Shown here: positions 51,175 to 64,000 of the stretch, piece by piece | Position numbering within the stretch: position 1 is the stretch's first letter | How the letters are laid out: each line of letters opens with the position of its first letter | Position numbers and translations under genes: made by a program | DNA from: Amblyornis subalaris | Lineage: Eukaryota; Chordata; Aves; Passeriformes; Ptilonorhynchidae | Direction: 5' to 3' | NCBI GenBank assembly: GCA_018881555.1 | Contig: JACAXG010000112.1 | Coordinates: 744,001-808,000, forward strand | DNA length: 64,000 nucleotides | Notes under the pieces: model-generated | The model's database searches: none | What the model saw: the letters and a program-made list of their open reading frames with translations, nothing else | What the model was told of the DNA's origin: nothing

Positions 51175-52173
51175 CTTAGGATCACAATTCTGTTGGTTAT
51201 CATGCTACAGTCTTATAGTTGGCTTAAGTCATACCACTGACAACTCTCTTTTTAGACATTTTCATTTATCTTTGTTAATACTTTTGATAAGTGAACAGTT
51301 TCTCTAATAATATTTTTAGAATTACTTCTTACTGTGTCTGCTTTGACAAAGCCTGAAGCTACACACATAAATGATCNAAGACACGGTCCTAGGTTAAATC
51401 ACTTTCTTTTTTTGTTCTTTCTCTAGGACTTTTATAATTAAAAAAAAATCCATCAATCAAAACACTACATTCCCTATTTCTTCTTTAATCCAGGCTGTAT
51501 TTATTTTTCTCCTTTTATCATTGAAAGTGATGCAACACACCTGAGTAATAATTATATTTCATTTTAAAAGAAAAGAAGTCTTCAATTACATACATAAGTT
51601 AATTTTTGTCAAAACTCTCCAGTGTAGTTAATATAAAAATTAAAGCTTCTTTTAAAAAGTGTAACAATGACTTGAATGAATCAAAAATATAATGCAAAAC
51701 AAAGAAGAGGAATATAGGTATAATATGACTGAAATGTTGGTTCGTCTACCTTTTTCAATATAGTCATGTGCTGGCATTGTTTTAATTAGGTATAACCTGA
51801 ATTTGAAAGAAAGATTTTACAGTTTGTACTACTTTCCAGTTGCAGTGAATTTCATTAATATATGGCCCTGACTCAAATGAGAGTATTACCCAATAGATAC
51901 ATTGGTTGTCCATGAGTGTAGGTGGTCAAAGATTTTGGTCTCAGGTATAAGATAAAAATTCAACCTGTAATAATATTTTGTACAAATCTATTGATCCTAT
52001 CAGACTTGGAATTCACTAGGGTTGATATAGTGTGACTAACAAGAAAAGATCTCACTTTTTGTTGTCCTGTACATGTTAATTGCTTGTTTCAGAGGTTCTG
52101 NTCTTGAGACTGAATGGCCAAACAAGATGAAGACTCTGATATACAGCAGTTGAAATGAGAAATAAGCTTCCAT

Positions 52174-52230
52174 TAAAAAAAAAAAAAACAAAAACCCAAA
52201 AACCAAATCACCAAACAACATAAAATCAAA
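52174..52230. repeat. A-rich low-complexity tract
   Basis: A run of 13 As grades into AAAAACCC and AACC units. The composition is like the 9044-9152 tract. There is no adjacent retroposon body. Confidence 0.75.
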
Positions 52231-52231
52231 C

Positions 52232-52680
52232 CCAGAAAAATAGTAAATGGAATCTACATAAGGTGTTCAATTTAGTGTATTACAAATCCCTTGGTATGGA
52301 CCGAAAAAAATCCAAACTTCCAGACAGTTTGCTGGGGTCATAGAATTTATGCTTAGTGTTAGAGATCACATCTGTAAAGATTATTACTTTAATTTGCAGA
52401 CATAAAACTGGGCTCTGCTATGTACTTTAAAAATGACAAACACCTTGGTCAAGTTTATTTTACTGATTTCAAAGGTCTGAAACTGATTCAATATCCACAA
52501 TAATGCTAGTCAGCTAATATTTGCTTTATAATAAAGGTTAAGACACTTTTAAGGATCAATTCTATAGCAAGAGAAAACGAACCATGTCTTAAATGTGCCT
52601 ACTTTTACTCTTTATGGTGATATAAAAATAGATACTTTTTAAAATTGTATACGAAAACTTCAGGCAATTAAAGTATTTTT
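52232..52680. other. AT-rich spacer, nothing recognised
   Basis: I see no gene, repeat family or RNA structure in this spacer. Confidence 0.5.
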
Positions 52681-52727
52681 ACCTCCAGATTTGCTTTCCA
52701 TCTCCAACCATTCTGTGATTCTGTGAT
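52681..52727 (+). mobile_element. CR1 LINE 3' tail, 47 bp
   Basis: ACCTCCAGAT, then CCATCTCCAACC and the tail ATTCTGTGATTCTGTGAT. This is the last 47 bp of a CR1 copy with an ATTCTGTG tail, the same tail type as at 20233. Insertions this short are common for CR1. The two exact octamers make the call secure despite the size. Confidence 0.8.
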
Positions 52728-52729
52728 CA

Positions 52730-54985
52730 AATTTGTCAGAATAAAGTGGTACAAAGATTAGTGTAAAACAAACTCAGTAGATACAGTTTTGCATGTAGAG
52801 TACAAATGTCAACATAGGCAAGTCATGTTTTTTTTAATAAAAATGACACTATTTTAATCCATACCACAATATCAACTTTTCATCTCTCAATCCATGCTGC
52901 TTCATAAATGATTATTAAATCTTTATGAGTTGGCACCATGAGATTCAAAAATGCTTTTCTACTCCTATCACTGCTTTCATATTGCTTAGACAGGTGTTTG
53001 AATGAACAGGATTTGATTTAGGTTGCAGTTAACATTTGCTGTGATTACATGTGAGGGGAAAGTGTAAATTGATGTCATCATCCACCCTGTATTTATGCCG
53101 GTAATGAAAACAGTCCAATGTAGAGTTAAAAAGATAAGAGTTGGTATATAGCACATTAAAAATAATTTAGACTAATGAGAGGATTCTAGACTTTCATGGT
53201 TTGTGATTAACTTGTAAGCCTAACTATAGGGGATTTTTGTTTTCTTTTAGCTTAAGAAATTCAAAGGGGAGGATGTAGTTTGATTTACACTCATTGCATC
53301 TAGACATGATCAGCTGGCTAAAACCTGCCCAGTCTACTGGATGTGGGAAGTTAGTGCAGTGGCATTCGGACAAAAAAATAGTTCAGAAAGGTTAATTTGT
53401 TTAGCATTCCCTTTAGACAGAAGATCATGGCTCCCTCTTCATCATTCAGCTCTTTTTGGATTTTCTATGTGATGATTATCGCTCTTCATTAATTATATAG
53501 TGAATTGAAGAGTGAAATTATATATTTTAAATTCCCCTCTGGGGAACAAAACTAGGAATTATGATGTTTAGTAGAATTAAACTCATAGTTTCAATATAAC
53601 TAGTTTAATAATTTATAGTATTTAGTACTGAATCAGTGCCGTAGAAATACCACATACTTAGAAAAAGAGGAAAAATATATTAATGAATATTGCTCTTCTT
53701 AAAGACCTTATTTAAATCAACTATTTTGAACAACTGTATGTGTTCCATACTCACTGATTGATTAATGTTGACTTGGTATGATTATTGTGACTGTCTTTTT
53801 TGGTCTAGAAGAGTGAAAGAGAAGAGAAAGAAAGAAGAAAGGAACTGATGTATTATTATGAACTGAAGTACAAACTCAGATGTTATCTAACTGTCTCAAT
53901 CATTGCATATCANATATCATAGAAATAACAGCCCTTTCAGAGAAATGTAAGTTTTAGGATTCTATTCATAAAATAATATACCATATTTATAGATACTCCG
54001 TATAAAGAATATTTTTCCTCAGTGGTAAGTTCCCTTCTTACTGCACGTACTGGCTACGCTGCAGTCATTCTGTGTTCTGACACAGCTAAGAGACATCTGA
54101 TAAAAGTAGTGACTGAAAGAAATGTGTTGCTACAGACAAAGGAATATTCCTTTACCACTGCTTCATCCCAAACTGTTCCTTGAATAGAGTGCACTGTGCA
54201 AAATGGAACATGAACAGCTACATAGGTAACATATAGATTATGAGCCATTAGTTGAGTGCATCTGAACCTAATCAGAACGAATTAGGACACAGCTGATATA
54301 TGCAGCTTTTTCTTGTAGCTGCATCTATGTTAGCTGTAGCTGTATCTATGTTAGTAAACTACACATGATCAAGATGTGGGCTTGGGCATTGACAGACTAC
54401 AAGAAGTGAATTTGCTGTCTTGCTCCCTTGCACACCTTCAGTCCGTGAGACATAGCAATCCCCTAGGTAATATTCAAACAGCTTTGGGAACTTCACAGCC
54501 CAAGAATCATTCTCAAGACACATAANAAACAGTGATTCCTACTCCATGGGTGAGGACAGAGAGGAAAATTAACCACATGTAACAGAACCATCATAAACCA
54601 CTTTCTGTCAAAAAACTTATCTGAACTCCTGAGATGGTGAAAGACATAGACAGGGAGTTTCAAAAGGAAAATTCCAATGCATAAAGGAAATGCAGGTGGT
54701 TGTTTTTTTAAGACACAGGAGTTTGGCTTGCGTCTGCTCTCGTTATATTTTCTTGTTCTTTAATATGAAATCTTTCTCATTTAAATATGAAGTTTAGGAA
54801 ATTACCTCTAAAGCATCAAGAAAAAAAAAGGTTCTTTAGCATAATAAAGGAGAAATGGAAAAATGGTCAAATTGAAACAAGGTTTTATTATTTTGCAGAA
54901 GAAAGATAATTGTGGAGAAATAAGTAGTGACTTCTTAGACATATCTTAGACAATGAGATTGCCAGGAACTCTAGTAAAATTATGA
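52730..54985. other. AT-rich DNA, no gene recognised
   Basis: Contains a purine-rich run at 53807-53847 (AGAAGAGTGAAAGAGAAG onward) and the 21-bp tandem repeat listed separately. No gene or known repeat family was seen. Confidence 0.5.
54314..54355. repeat. 21-bp tandem repeat, two copies
   Basis: TGTAGCTGCATCTATGTTAGC is followed directly by the near-identical TGTAGCTGTATCTATGTTAGT, with two substitutions. A local duplication with no indicated function. Confidence 0.85.
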
Positions 54986-54987
54986 CT

Positions 54988-55449
54988 TTTTGAAGGAAAC
55001 TGCAAGACTGCAAGTGTGTTCTGAATTGCAAGGAGATTCACTGACTCCCACAGGCAGGCAGGTGTTCAGCAATTCCCAGGAAAGCAGGGCTCCCTCATAC
55101 ATAATGGTGACATGTGAAGACAACTGCCATCATTCTGAACATTCCCCATTCTTTCTTCTTGCCTCACTTTATATGCTGAGCATGACGCCATATGACATGG
55201 AATATCTCTTGGGTCAGTTGGGATATTCCAACTGTCTTGCCTGTGTCCCTCTCACTTTCTTGAACACCCCCTGCCTCCCAGCTGGTGGGGTAGTACAAGA
55301 AGCAGAAAAGGCCTTGAAGCAGTACAAGCATTTCTCAGCAGTAACAAAAATATCTCTGTATTATCAATTCTGTTTCCAGCACACATTCCACATATAGCCC
55401 CATACTAGCTACTGTGAAGAAAATTAACTCTACTCCCAAAATCAGCACA
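54988..55449 (-). mobile_element. ERVL-type LTR fragment, 3'-truncated
   Basis: Minus-strand relative of the LTR at 12648-13241. It begins at 55449 with TGTGCTGATTTTGGGAG and continues through GTTAATTTTCTTCACAGTAG, AAGGCCTTTTCTGCTTCTTG, GAGATATTCCATGTCATATG, GTCATGCTCAGCATATAAAG and GCCCTGCTTTCCTGG. It fades out in the U5 side near 54988, so roughly the last 130-150 bp, including the CA terminus, are missing. The TATA-like CATATAAAG (plus coordinates 55167-55175) is better kept than in the 12648 copy. The 5' flank is intact, but no duplication can be tested because the 3' end is lost. An open frame on the opposite strand (54990-55397) is only an antisense artefact of the LTR. Confidence 0.85.
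55167..55175 (-). promoter_or_regulatory. TATA-like box of the minus-strand LTR
   Basis: Read on the minus strand as CATATAAAG, at the expected U3/R boundary of the LTR at 54988-55449. It is the most intact core-promoter motif among the three LTRs, though the LTR lacks its 3' part. Activity is unknown. Confidence 0.5.
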
Positions 55450-55451
55450 GG

Positions 55452-58400
55452 AACATTCATAGGTAGGTACAATTTCCAATTAGTCTAATGACATGTTGAA
55501 GAAAACAATAAACAGTCTTTAAAATGGAAATATCAATGTGAATTTTGGCTATTTATTAGTTTTATGCTTTTTTTTTTCCATATACAACTCAGTCTAATTC
55601 CATCCATGAGAGAAATAAAACATAATTCAGGCTACCAATCATCTTGAAATCAAAATATGGGATATGATTGTTCAGTATGAAATGTATGTTGATTTGTGGT
55701 GAGAGTCTGAAGATTTAATTTGTATTTTTAATTTGTATTGATAATTCAGAGAGGAGGAATACCAATTTGTTTCTTTGTTTAGGAAATTTTAAAAAAAGAG
55801 AAGTGACCCAGAAAGATGCCATAAGGCACGTGGTTCTTTTTATTTGATCTGTGTCTAAGAAACATTTTTATCATTGCCTTCAAACTGGCTTGGGATTAAA
55901 TTCCAGAACAGATGCACTGTTTTTCTCTGAAGTGCTTTCCATAAAACTGATTTAAGACAATGAGAAAGCTGTAGGGGGAAAAAGTAATTTAGACTATATG
56001 AAGCTCTTAAGGTACAAAACTATTCATTGCAACTATACTGGAATTCATAATTATTGTCATGGAAGACTAGTACAACCACCAAGGAAAAAAAAAAAGGAAC
56101 AAACCAGAATGTAGTGACAATATGCCTATCGGTGATATAAGTCATAATGCCATTTCTGTCAGTAATGTTGGATTTTGTGCATATAAGAAAGAATAATGAA
56201 TCTATGACAACCTTCATCAGACATTCAGCCTGTGCAGTAATTGCAGAGAAGGGGACAAGTGTGTCATACTACCTTCATTCATGTAGGATTTTTAGATGGT
56301 GAATTTTTGGGCCGGAGAAATATTCCAGGGTCACAAGCCTCAACATGGTGGTATACATTGTGTTTCTGAAGTTCCCTTATCTCAGATAACATAGTAGTTT
56401 ATTTCTTTAAGGCCAAAAGCTAACAGGTACTCCGAATTAAAAGATATGAGAAATTTATTTTGCTAGTTTTTTTTCATTTACCTTCATGCCCTTGAAGAGA
56501 AGGAACGCACAGTAGTGAAACCCCAAGCATCACATTTACTCTAAATTACAAACTGAAGACAGTTCAGCTGACAATACATGATTATATTCCCTTGATAAAC
56601 AAATTGATCACATTCCCCAAAAATCAACCATAAAATTAATTCTGAATATCAGTTGTAAACCTCAAATTTCACGTAACAGGTAGCTCAATAGGTATTAATG
56701 CGATAGTTCAATTAAGCACAGATGATAGCAACTTAAACAATAGAGGAAAGCTGTTTTTTCAAACATTAAAATCCTTTATGAAAGCATTATTGTAAGCCTA
56801 CAATCAGTTGGCAACAACAAGCCATATGGTTTCCTTGCTAAATGTAGAGCTCTAGTAAGTCAGAATAACCAACATTAACATACCTCATGTAGATATAATA
56901 GAAAAAGATGTATAATATGGCCTGAGAAAACAGAACTGTAACATTTTGACATGATTTATTTTACAAAGTCACACAAAGAATGCTTGCTTGGAAATACTAC
57001 TTTTTCATAGCTAAAGTACCTTGTAAACTGCATGCACAATTAGGCACAAACCTAAATGCTTATGGGTATCACTGTATCAAAAGATGAAAGTCTGTGTCAT
57101 ATTTTAGGACACAGTTGTATAGATTTTTCCTAGTATCTAAATAACAAATCAATTACACAACTCTTGTCTTATTTTCTTCTTTACTTCCCCTTCTTTCTTC
57201 CTTTATTGGTATTATTATTNGTAATAGTTATAATAATTATCATTATTTCATTGTGTTAGTAGATTTCCTTTCACTAATGTATGAACTGCTCATATAAGCT
57301 TAAGGATATTACATGAGTAGATATACCACCATCACTAATTAGGTTAATGTTGTGTAAGGTAAAATATGAAGTTTTAAGAATAGAGTTGAAAAGCTATAAA
57401 GGCTCTTACATTATTTTATGCTGAAAAACTACGGCACTAATGTTCCTGTCTTATTTTTTTCTTTATGTAATTGTCCAAGAGTTTGACTAATTTAAGATGT
57501 CCTTGGATTTTTATTTCTCACAAGACTATCACAAAGTTGTCTTTTTTCAAAACAACATCGAGCAATGAAAATGTTGACTATTTTTCTTTTTTAATGTAGA
57601 ATTCAACCTCATAAACTCAAATTTTTACAGAACATAAAGTTTGTTTGTGACTCTACAACTTCAGTGATTTACATACTTGAAATAGCAATTATAAATGTGC
57701 CAACATGTATATGACTTTTCTTAAAGGAATTAGATTACTCAGACTGAGGTTTTTTAACAAATATAACTCAAGCAATGAAAATAAGTGCAAGAAGGGATGC
57801 CTCCAGGAATTTATTTTTTTTTAATTAATGTGCTGTTAAAAAATTTAAAATAGTATTTTTTTTATTGTTAAGATCCAAATCATTCTGTGTGTAAGTGGAG
57901 TTTGAACCCTGATGACATTCCAAATCTTTCTTGCAGATAGGAGAAATTTTGCATGTCTTTCAAGAGACCTGAAAAATTTTAGTCAGTGTCAGTAGCTTAG
58001 GAACAGAAGAGGACACCAGTCTTTAGGGAGGTTTGATTTTTATTATGCTGCTTGTAAGTTCAAATCAGATGGAGAGTTTGCAGGCAATTCTCACAGTTTT
58101 GTGGGAAGGGCTGGAAAAAGAGCATATTTTCATTGAATTTTACCTAAAAAAAATCCAGCGTGGGACACAAAAAGCTGAAACTAGTATGTTAACCCCATAA
58201 AAATGAAGAGAAAAGAGAGGAAAAAAAGAGAAGCTGTGCATCTGGAATCTCTCTTGAACTTTGCAGTCATTATGCTGCTTAAAGATGAGATAATCNGGCC
58301 ATCCAACAGTAGGAAAAGCACAAGAAACATTGTCATCCAAACCTCTAAGTAGTTGCAGCTGATTTTATTTTTCTGGAAATTTTATTTTCACTTTCTGTCT

Positions 58401-61160
58401 TTATCCCAATATGATCACGTGCTTTTTATAAATCCATATTTATTTGACCTGGAGAGCATATTTTACACTTAAGAATTGTTTTTAAGTCCCCAAATTATGA
58501 ATTGTTTTAGAAAAAATCTTGAAGTAAAGCTAGAAATCACCATTGGAATGAAAAGATGTTTGAAATACCGTACTTTCTTTTTGAAAAAGCTGAAGATAAC
58601 AACACTTTATCTTTGTCAACTTCCATGAAAAAAATTGTATCTACATATTATGATCTAAGCCCAAAGCTGAGCCAAAATATCTGTCTAAGAAATCAATTTC
58701 AAATTCAGCCACCTAAGTTTAATTGTCTGCAGCAACTGAGGACTGAGTAGGAAAACACAGGGCAAATCAAACGGTACAAGATGGCAATTTATGAACAAAT
58801 ACAGAGAACCCAGTGATGCCTGAAAGAAGTGTAAAACTCACCACTCATGCACATGTATTTCAGGATGAGCTGAACAGTTCTCTCAAATCCAGTGACTGCA
58901 CAGCATAGACCACATAGAACACGTATGAACACATCTAAATAACAGACAGATGTTACAGACAACCTGAATGTCTCAATCTGGGGCTGAATTGCCCCACAGA
59001 TATTATTGGCTACTTACACTGGTGTGCATAAATACAAAGCATGATGTAGTAATATCCATGATTGTCCACAATTTGCTGTTACATAGACCAATTGTTTACA
59101 ACAACAAGTTAAAAAACCACAAGATCCGAAAATGCATATAAAATGGTACTGTTAAAGCGTCAACTACACTTAAACCAATACAATTTTCTAATCTAAAATT
59201 TCTCTGTATTGCCAAATGGACTATAAACTAACTCCTCTTTCCATTGAGAAAACAATTAAAGATGTTTTGGAAAATACATATTCTTTACAACACACAAAAA
59301 TGCCTCAAAGCATGAAAACATAGAAATTCATAGGTAGTGAATTTGTATTTGAATTGGCCATTATTTCTTGAATATTTTCGAGTCATAAAAAACCCTGTAC
59401 AAACAATATTTGGAAATGGTCTTAAAAGAGCGTAACTATACAATCAGTTTGAAGTTTTGCACGGTAGTACCATTTTCATATGCTAATGTGAACACAAGTT
59501 TGGAAGATACATGAAGTCTACAAATTAATGTGATTATACCCAGTATGTGTCTTCTGGTAACCTTCCATTTCACATGTTGCCTATCATCAGCAAAATGTTT
59601 TCTAGATAATTGTCTCTTTAAGCTTTCTACAAAACAATTCATGTTCAATATTAAATTTTTTACCTAGAAACACATGAATCAAATGAGACATGTTCTTACA
59701 AAATAGTAATCCCTGTAGCCTCGAAGCTATCAGGAGGCTGGTAAGAAGGAGGAAAAAGACCTTTTCGGGGGGACAGGACATGAATGGGAGAAATCTAGTT
59801 AACACGTCATTAGTAAAGCAACTAAAAAATGCAGGAAGGAGCAAGAAAACATGAATTATTTTTAAATAAATCTGTTTAAAGAAAAAGAAAAAAAGAAGAG
59901 ACTGCTTTTAAAAGGTAGCAAAAATTGTTAAGACATAAACTCTTCATGCAAGTGTGTAAACACATGGTACAATACTCACTCTGNCATGTATGTGATACTG
60001 ATACCTCCCAGAAAACAGTTCTTCTCTGGAAGGGTTTCATAAGGTACCTACGTTTTTTATTTATTATTACAGATAGAAGAAAAAGTATTTTTAAAGGCAG
60101 AACAAGAAAATTTGACAAAATATTTAGAACACCTAGTGATTAGCAAAGAATTTTATTTTCTAGACAGTAATGTTTGGTATAGGTTTATCACTAAGACATC
60201 TGAATGCAAAATATACATTGGAATGTGATGCTTCAGTATTGTAATGGACAATTCAAGATTTTTGATACTGGAGATTCATGAAATTCAGTTATTCATGAAT
60301 CCTTAGAACAAAACAAAAAACTCTACCTTAGGAAATTGAAAACAAACTCTATCAACTAGAAGTCTTCAAAAACTGTTTATAAAGACCAAAAAGGTTTTGC
60401 AAGAGTTAAAGTGAATGCACACCATACACATGTATTGTTCCATAAGCACAAACACCATGACAATATGATTTATTATCAGGCATTTTCAAGTTACGTGAAT
60501 CTGGTGTTTACTAAAACGTAGATATCTTCATTGCACTTTAAAATCATTATACTGTAATGTGTGTGGTTAATTTTTTCCTGGAACATAAATCATTGTTTCT
60601 TAAACATTTAGTAGAAAACCATTGTCAAGGTTGCTAGGTTTTTCTTCCAAACATGTATGGAAATACAGTGTGTGTAAAGCATAATTGCAAGGTGGAGGTG
60701 TTACTCTAATTTGGCTGCTAAAAACTATGCTCTGAGTTTTAACATTTTTTCTTAGCTAATGTTCTCTATATAACACTTCTGTAAAATACTTCCTCTGTGA
60801 TAAAAATAGCAGTTTTCTCTCTGTTGATAGCATTGCCAATTTACAAAGCAAGTTAGTATTCTGAGGTTTTTGCTCTGCAATGCTCTTACTTGAGATTTCT
60901 GTTAGTTTGAGGGGAAACAAAAATACCTCTCCTATAAGCCTTTCTACAGTCAACTTTTTTTCTTTCCTCTCTTCATGAGCAAGTTATGCTAACTTGATTT
61001 TTAATGGAAGTTAATAATTTAAATATCTAAACTGATCTGTGCAAAGGAATGAATATTTTTATTCTGGTTTGGGTTCTTTCACCTTCTCCATGAACAGATA
61101 TTTGCACTGATATTCAATAAAATTCTCAAACTCCAGTAAATCATATAAACCTTTCTACAA
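55452..61160. other. AT-rich unique DNA, no gene recognised
   Basis: No gene, RNA gene or repeat family was recognised. An ATT/AAT-rich imperfect simple sequence lies around 57208-57248. Frames in this stretch are short and without domains. Confidence 0.55.
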
Positions 61161-61161
61161 T

Positions 61162-61307
61162 TTCATGGAAGTCCACTTAAAACACAACTAAGGATTGCTT
61201 TTGCTTCTCTTAAGTTGGCATCACCATTTTGGAATTCATGGAAGTCCACTTAAAACACGACTAAGGATTGTTTTTGCTTCTCTTAAGTTGGCATCACCAT
61301 TCTGGAA
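61162..61307 (+). repeat. 73-bp tandem duplication
   Basis: Two adjacent 73-bp units (61162-61234 and 61235-61307), both starting TTCATGGAAGTCCACTTAAA and ending CCATT/CTGGAA. They differ at three positions: A/G after AACAC, C/T after GGATTG, and T/C before TGGAA. All three are transitions. A fairly recent segmental slippage or unequal-exchange event in otherwise unique DNA. Confidence 0.93.
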
Positions 61308-61309
61308 TT

Positions 61310-64000
61310 TGATGTTGACAAACATTTTTATAATTTCGTGTCTTTATTTCTTAATATGCAGCTTATATTTGATTACACTATTTTTCAGTTTAAAATAAAA
61401 GTTTTCTTTCATTTAAAAAGAAAGTTACATTCCTATCTCAGTCCCAGTTTTGGAAAGGTAAGAAAATAATATTTTGAATACTGTCCCAAATGCATAATCC
61501 TATATCTGTCCTACTTCATTCTCTTATCACATTCTTCAATATCATTTATTAGCATATACTAATGGTTATTTTTGACCTTGTATCATCAATCTACAGACCA
61601 GAATATTCCAAAAATTTAAGACAATGCCTTCTGGGTACAAATGACTCACACCTTGAAGTAATTTTGCATTAATAGGTCACATTTAAGTCTTTGAGTTTAA
61701 CTTTTTTTTTCTTGGTGTATCAAATTTGTCCCTTACTTGAGTCCAAAGTATTAATTCCAGAGCTGCTTTTTTATTTTTCCCCCCATTTAATTTAATCAAA
61801 CTTCAATACACAGTCCAAGACTGGGTTGTTATGGTCCTTCTCTAATGTCAACATTAGAAAAATAAACCCAAAACATGTCAAAAATAGCATCACCTCTTAA
61901 TGTTTCAGTAACTATTTGATGAAGACTTTTTTTACTGTGACATACGTGACAGGCCATTTTTGTTATTTGTGTTGTCTAATTAACATTCTGAGAATTAAAT
62001 TTTTTCATAAAAGTATTCATGTCAATGTTACTATTTATCCCCATCACACCAAGTCACTAAAAAGCTCAGCCTCAGTAGACTCTGTTTTAACATTCTTCTG
62101 CAAAGTGATTTGATGGGAATATGTTGCACTATATGCAAGCTATAGATGCTTTTACTCCTTCAGAGTCTCTTACATCAGTAATGCACTTTTCATTTAACAT
62201 ATATCTAACCAAGACTAAATGAAACCCATCCAATGATTAAACTTTCGCTTCCAGTGATAAATAACCAAAAAAAAAAGAGAATGTAAATCTATTTTTAAAT
62301 TTATTTTTAATTAATTCTGCTGTTAGTATTACTTTATCCATTCTCATATTATCATTTATGTGATTTAGTTCTCTTATAAAATAAAACTAAACTCAAAGTC
62401 TGTGCCAGTCTTTCCTTGATTTCTCAGTTTAAATGAGTCACTCCAGCATCAATACAAAAAGTTACATCTTTGTTCACACAAATGGGATCTGTCATTCCAA
62501 AAAATTTTTAGTAGCTGTATCGCAGTGATCAAATATTCAGTCCACAAGGCTGTAACCCTATCACTGTGTTTAGAGACTTTAGAAACGTCCTTTACTGGAC
62601 AGAATATAAAGCCTTACAATAAAGAGCTTAACAGTCTAGTCGTAAGGTCAAGGAGAATCAGAGAAACATACTTTTTCTTTAAAGATCCCTAAACACTTCC
62701 TGACTGTTGTGTCTAACCTGATCTCAAAAATATTTTTTGAAGGATAAATTTCAATTTGCTTCTTGAACTACTTAAGGACTACTTTTCAGATACCTTGTAA
62801 ACAACAACAGACTCCAAGATTAAAAAAAAAGAAAAAAAAGAGTAGGAAAAAAGAAAAATAGGGTATATAAACTAAATAAATAAACTAAAAGATTACTTCT
62901 TTAAATGAAAATACCTTCCTTTTAGCTAATATGTATAAATTTATTTTGGTTTTTCTTTCTGCTTTCTTTTTTTTTTTTTTGTCAAATACACTCTTTGTCT
63001 TATGGTTTCAAAATTCTCTACACTAATTTTGAAGTGTGCTTTCCCAAACACATATCAGAACAGAACACAATAAAATAAATAATTGCCTTCTTTCACTTTT
63101 ATACAAAATGATTGTGTATGTATCCCAAGTAATATTTGATCTCTTATTAATTTATTGCACTATCATGTAGTATAGCCACATTTTATTCTTAACCTATTGA
63201 AAACCCCAATCCTCCATTTTTAAATGCATCTTATACGGGTTATATAAAGCTGCTTAGTCAGATCAATTTCACTTTGGTATGCTTTTTCTTAGCACAGCAA
63301 TTCACATGTAGTTTTAATGGAGTGAATTGTGTTTCTTGCCTTTTGACCATTTTAACTATGCTTGCAGCTCCTCGTAGATTGATATTGTCTATAAATATTT
63401 TCGCTCTAACAAGAGCAAAGCTGTTTATTGAAAGAATATGGACCAGAATGAAGTCCGAAACAAACTTGCTTCCTATCCAGCTTGAAAAACTTTTAAAGAA
63501 TTCTAATTAGACTTGCAGTACTGGGGTTTTTACCTGTCATTTTATTATTTTTCTTTTCTTTTTTTGTTCATTTCTTCAGCTATTTTAGGATTTCTTAAAG
63601 CTCCTGCTCCCCAACTTTATTCATGATGTTGCCATGTAAAATATGTTGAAAACCTTATCAAACTCAAGTTGTATAAATTCTATTGCTGATATTAGTTTCT
63701 CACTTTCTCCCTAAAAGAGAAAAACATAATTGATTTTATTTTAGATGTTTACTTCTGGATTTATTTAAATATAACTTATTATTGATAGATTGATCAATAT
63801 CTTGTTCTACTAATATTCTATCAAAATTTGAAGAGTTAGTCCATAATTTCCTGGACTAACTTTTCATTTTCTTTCATTCTTTTATCATGCTATAAACAAT
63901 TTTCAGACAGATAGCAATAAAGCTGAAGCGTAGTTTTATTCATTCAAAAAGACTAAAATTCAGATGTATTGTCTCAAGCAGAATTATCTAAGTGAAGCAA
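61310..64000. other. AT-rich DNA with homopolymer-rich runs, no gene recognised
   Basis: Includes an A-rich purine run (62820-62862) and a T-run (about 62967-62980). A plus-strand frame at 63274-63510 (78 codons) has no recognisable domain and no start or splice support. Nothing else is identifiable. Confidence 0.5.

Larger units (their letters stand above)
45645..52170. other. AT-rich DNA, no gene recognised
   Basis: No repeat family or gene was recognised in more than 6 kb, apart from small tandem or inverted repeats listed separately and homopolymer runs (A-run near 47547-47561, T-run near 49102-49112). Frames at 49460-49708 and 49769-49975 (plus) lie in a slightly more complex stretch but show no domain I can name. 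Confidence 0.5.

Noticed and set aside
54990..55397. 135-codon plus-strand frame
   Set aside because: Antisense to the minus-strand LTR. The sequence is fully explained by the LTR.
1..64000. CRISPR arrays, prokaryotic operons, rRNA or phage-like systems
   Set aside because: No regularly spaced repeats, ribosome-binding-site-led gene clusters or conserved rRNA blocks were seen. All clear signals are vertebrate retroelements.

Overview
The window looks like AT-rich, gene-poor nuclear DNA from a bird, most likely a passerine. The evidence is the repeats. CR1 LINE copies end in the typical tandem octamer tail (ATTCTATG or ATTCTGTG). One short element joins a tRNA-Ile-like body to a CR1 3' tail, the architecture of the passerine TguSINE1 family. 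Three LTRs resemble avian ERVL-type (class III) LTRs, and two of them have target-site duplications. I found no bacterial genes, operons, CRISPR arrays or rRNA genes, and no complete protein-coding gene. Most open frames are short, AT-driven and without recognisable domains. Isolated single N bases suggest masked or ambiguous calls rather than scaffold gaps.

Layout: 1-4000 is AT-rich unique DNA with a GAG microsatellite. 4004-4237 holds an AAT/AAC compound microsatellite and a tRNA-Ile/CR1 SINE on the minus strand. 7698-8616 holds a CR1 tail and a 777-bp solo LTR carrying a 43-bp internal duplication. 12648-13241 is a 594-bp solo LTR with a perfect 5-bp target-site duplication, TAAAC. 14045-15430 is an unidentified GC-richer block. 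19634-20251 is a 3' CR1 fragment. 26681-26773 is a possible 93-nt cassette exon on the plus strand. 31295-31434 is a CR1 tail. 36385-37390 is a badly decayed CR1 fossil that still shows ORF1-esterase and ORF2-endonuclease signatures. 43225-45640 is the largest coding relic, a 5'-truncated CR1 on the minus strand with recognisable endonuclease and reverse transcriptase, broken by four in-frame stops and a deletion. 54988-55449 is a 3'-truncated ERVL-type LTR on the minus strand. 61162-61307 is a 73-bp tandem duplication.

The setting is either a gene desert or a very large intron. The exon candidate at 26.7 kb and two higher-complexity stretches (29.06-29.76 kb and 33.08-33.42 kb) that could be conserved noncoding elements are the main hints of host function. 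All three are inferences needing alignment or RNA data. I found no new multi-gene system. The most interesting items are the cassette-exon candidate, the hidden ORF1-to-EN CR1 fossil, the SINE, and the unidentified GC-richer block.
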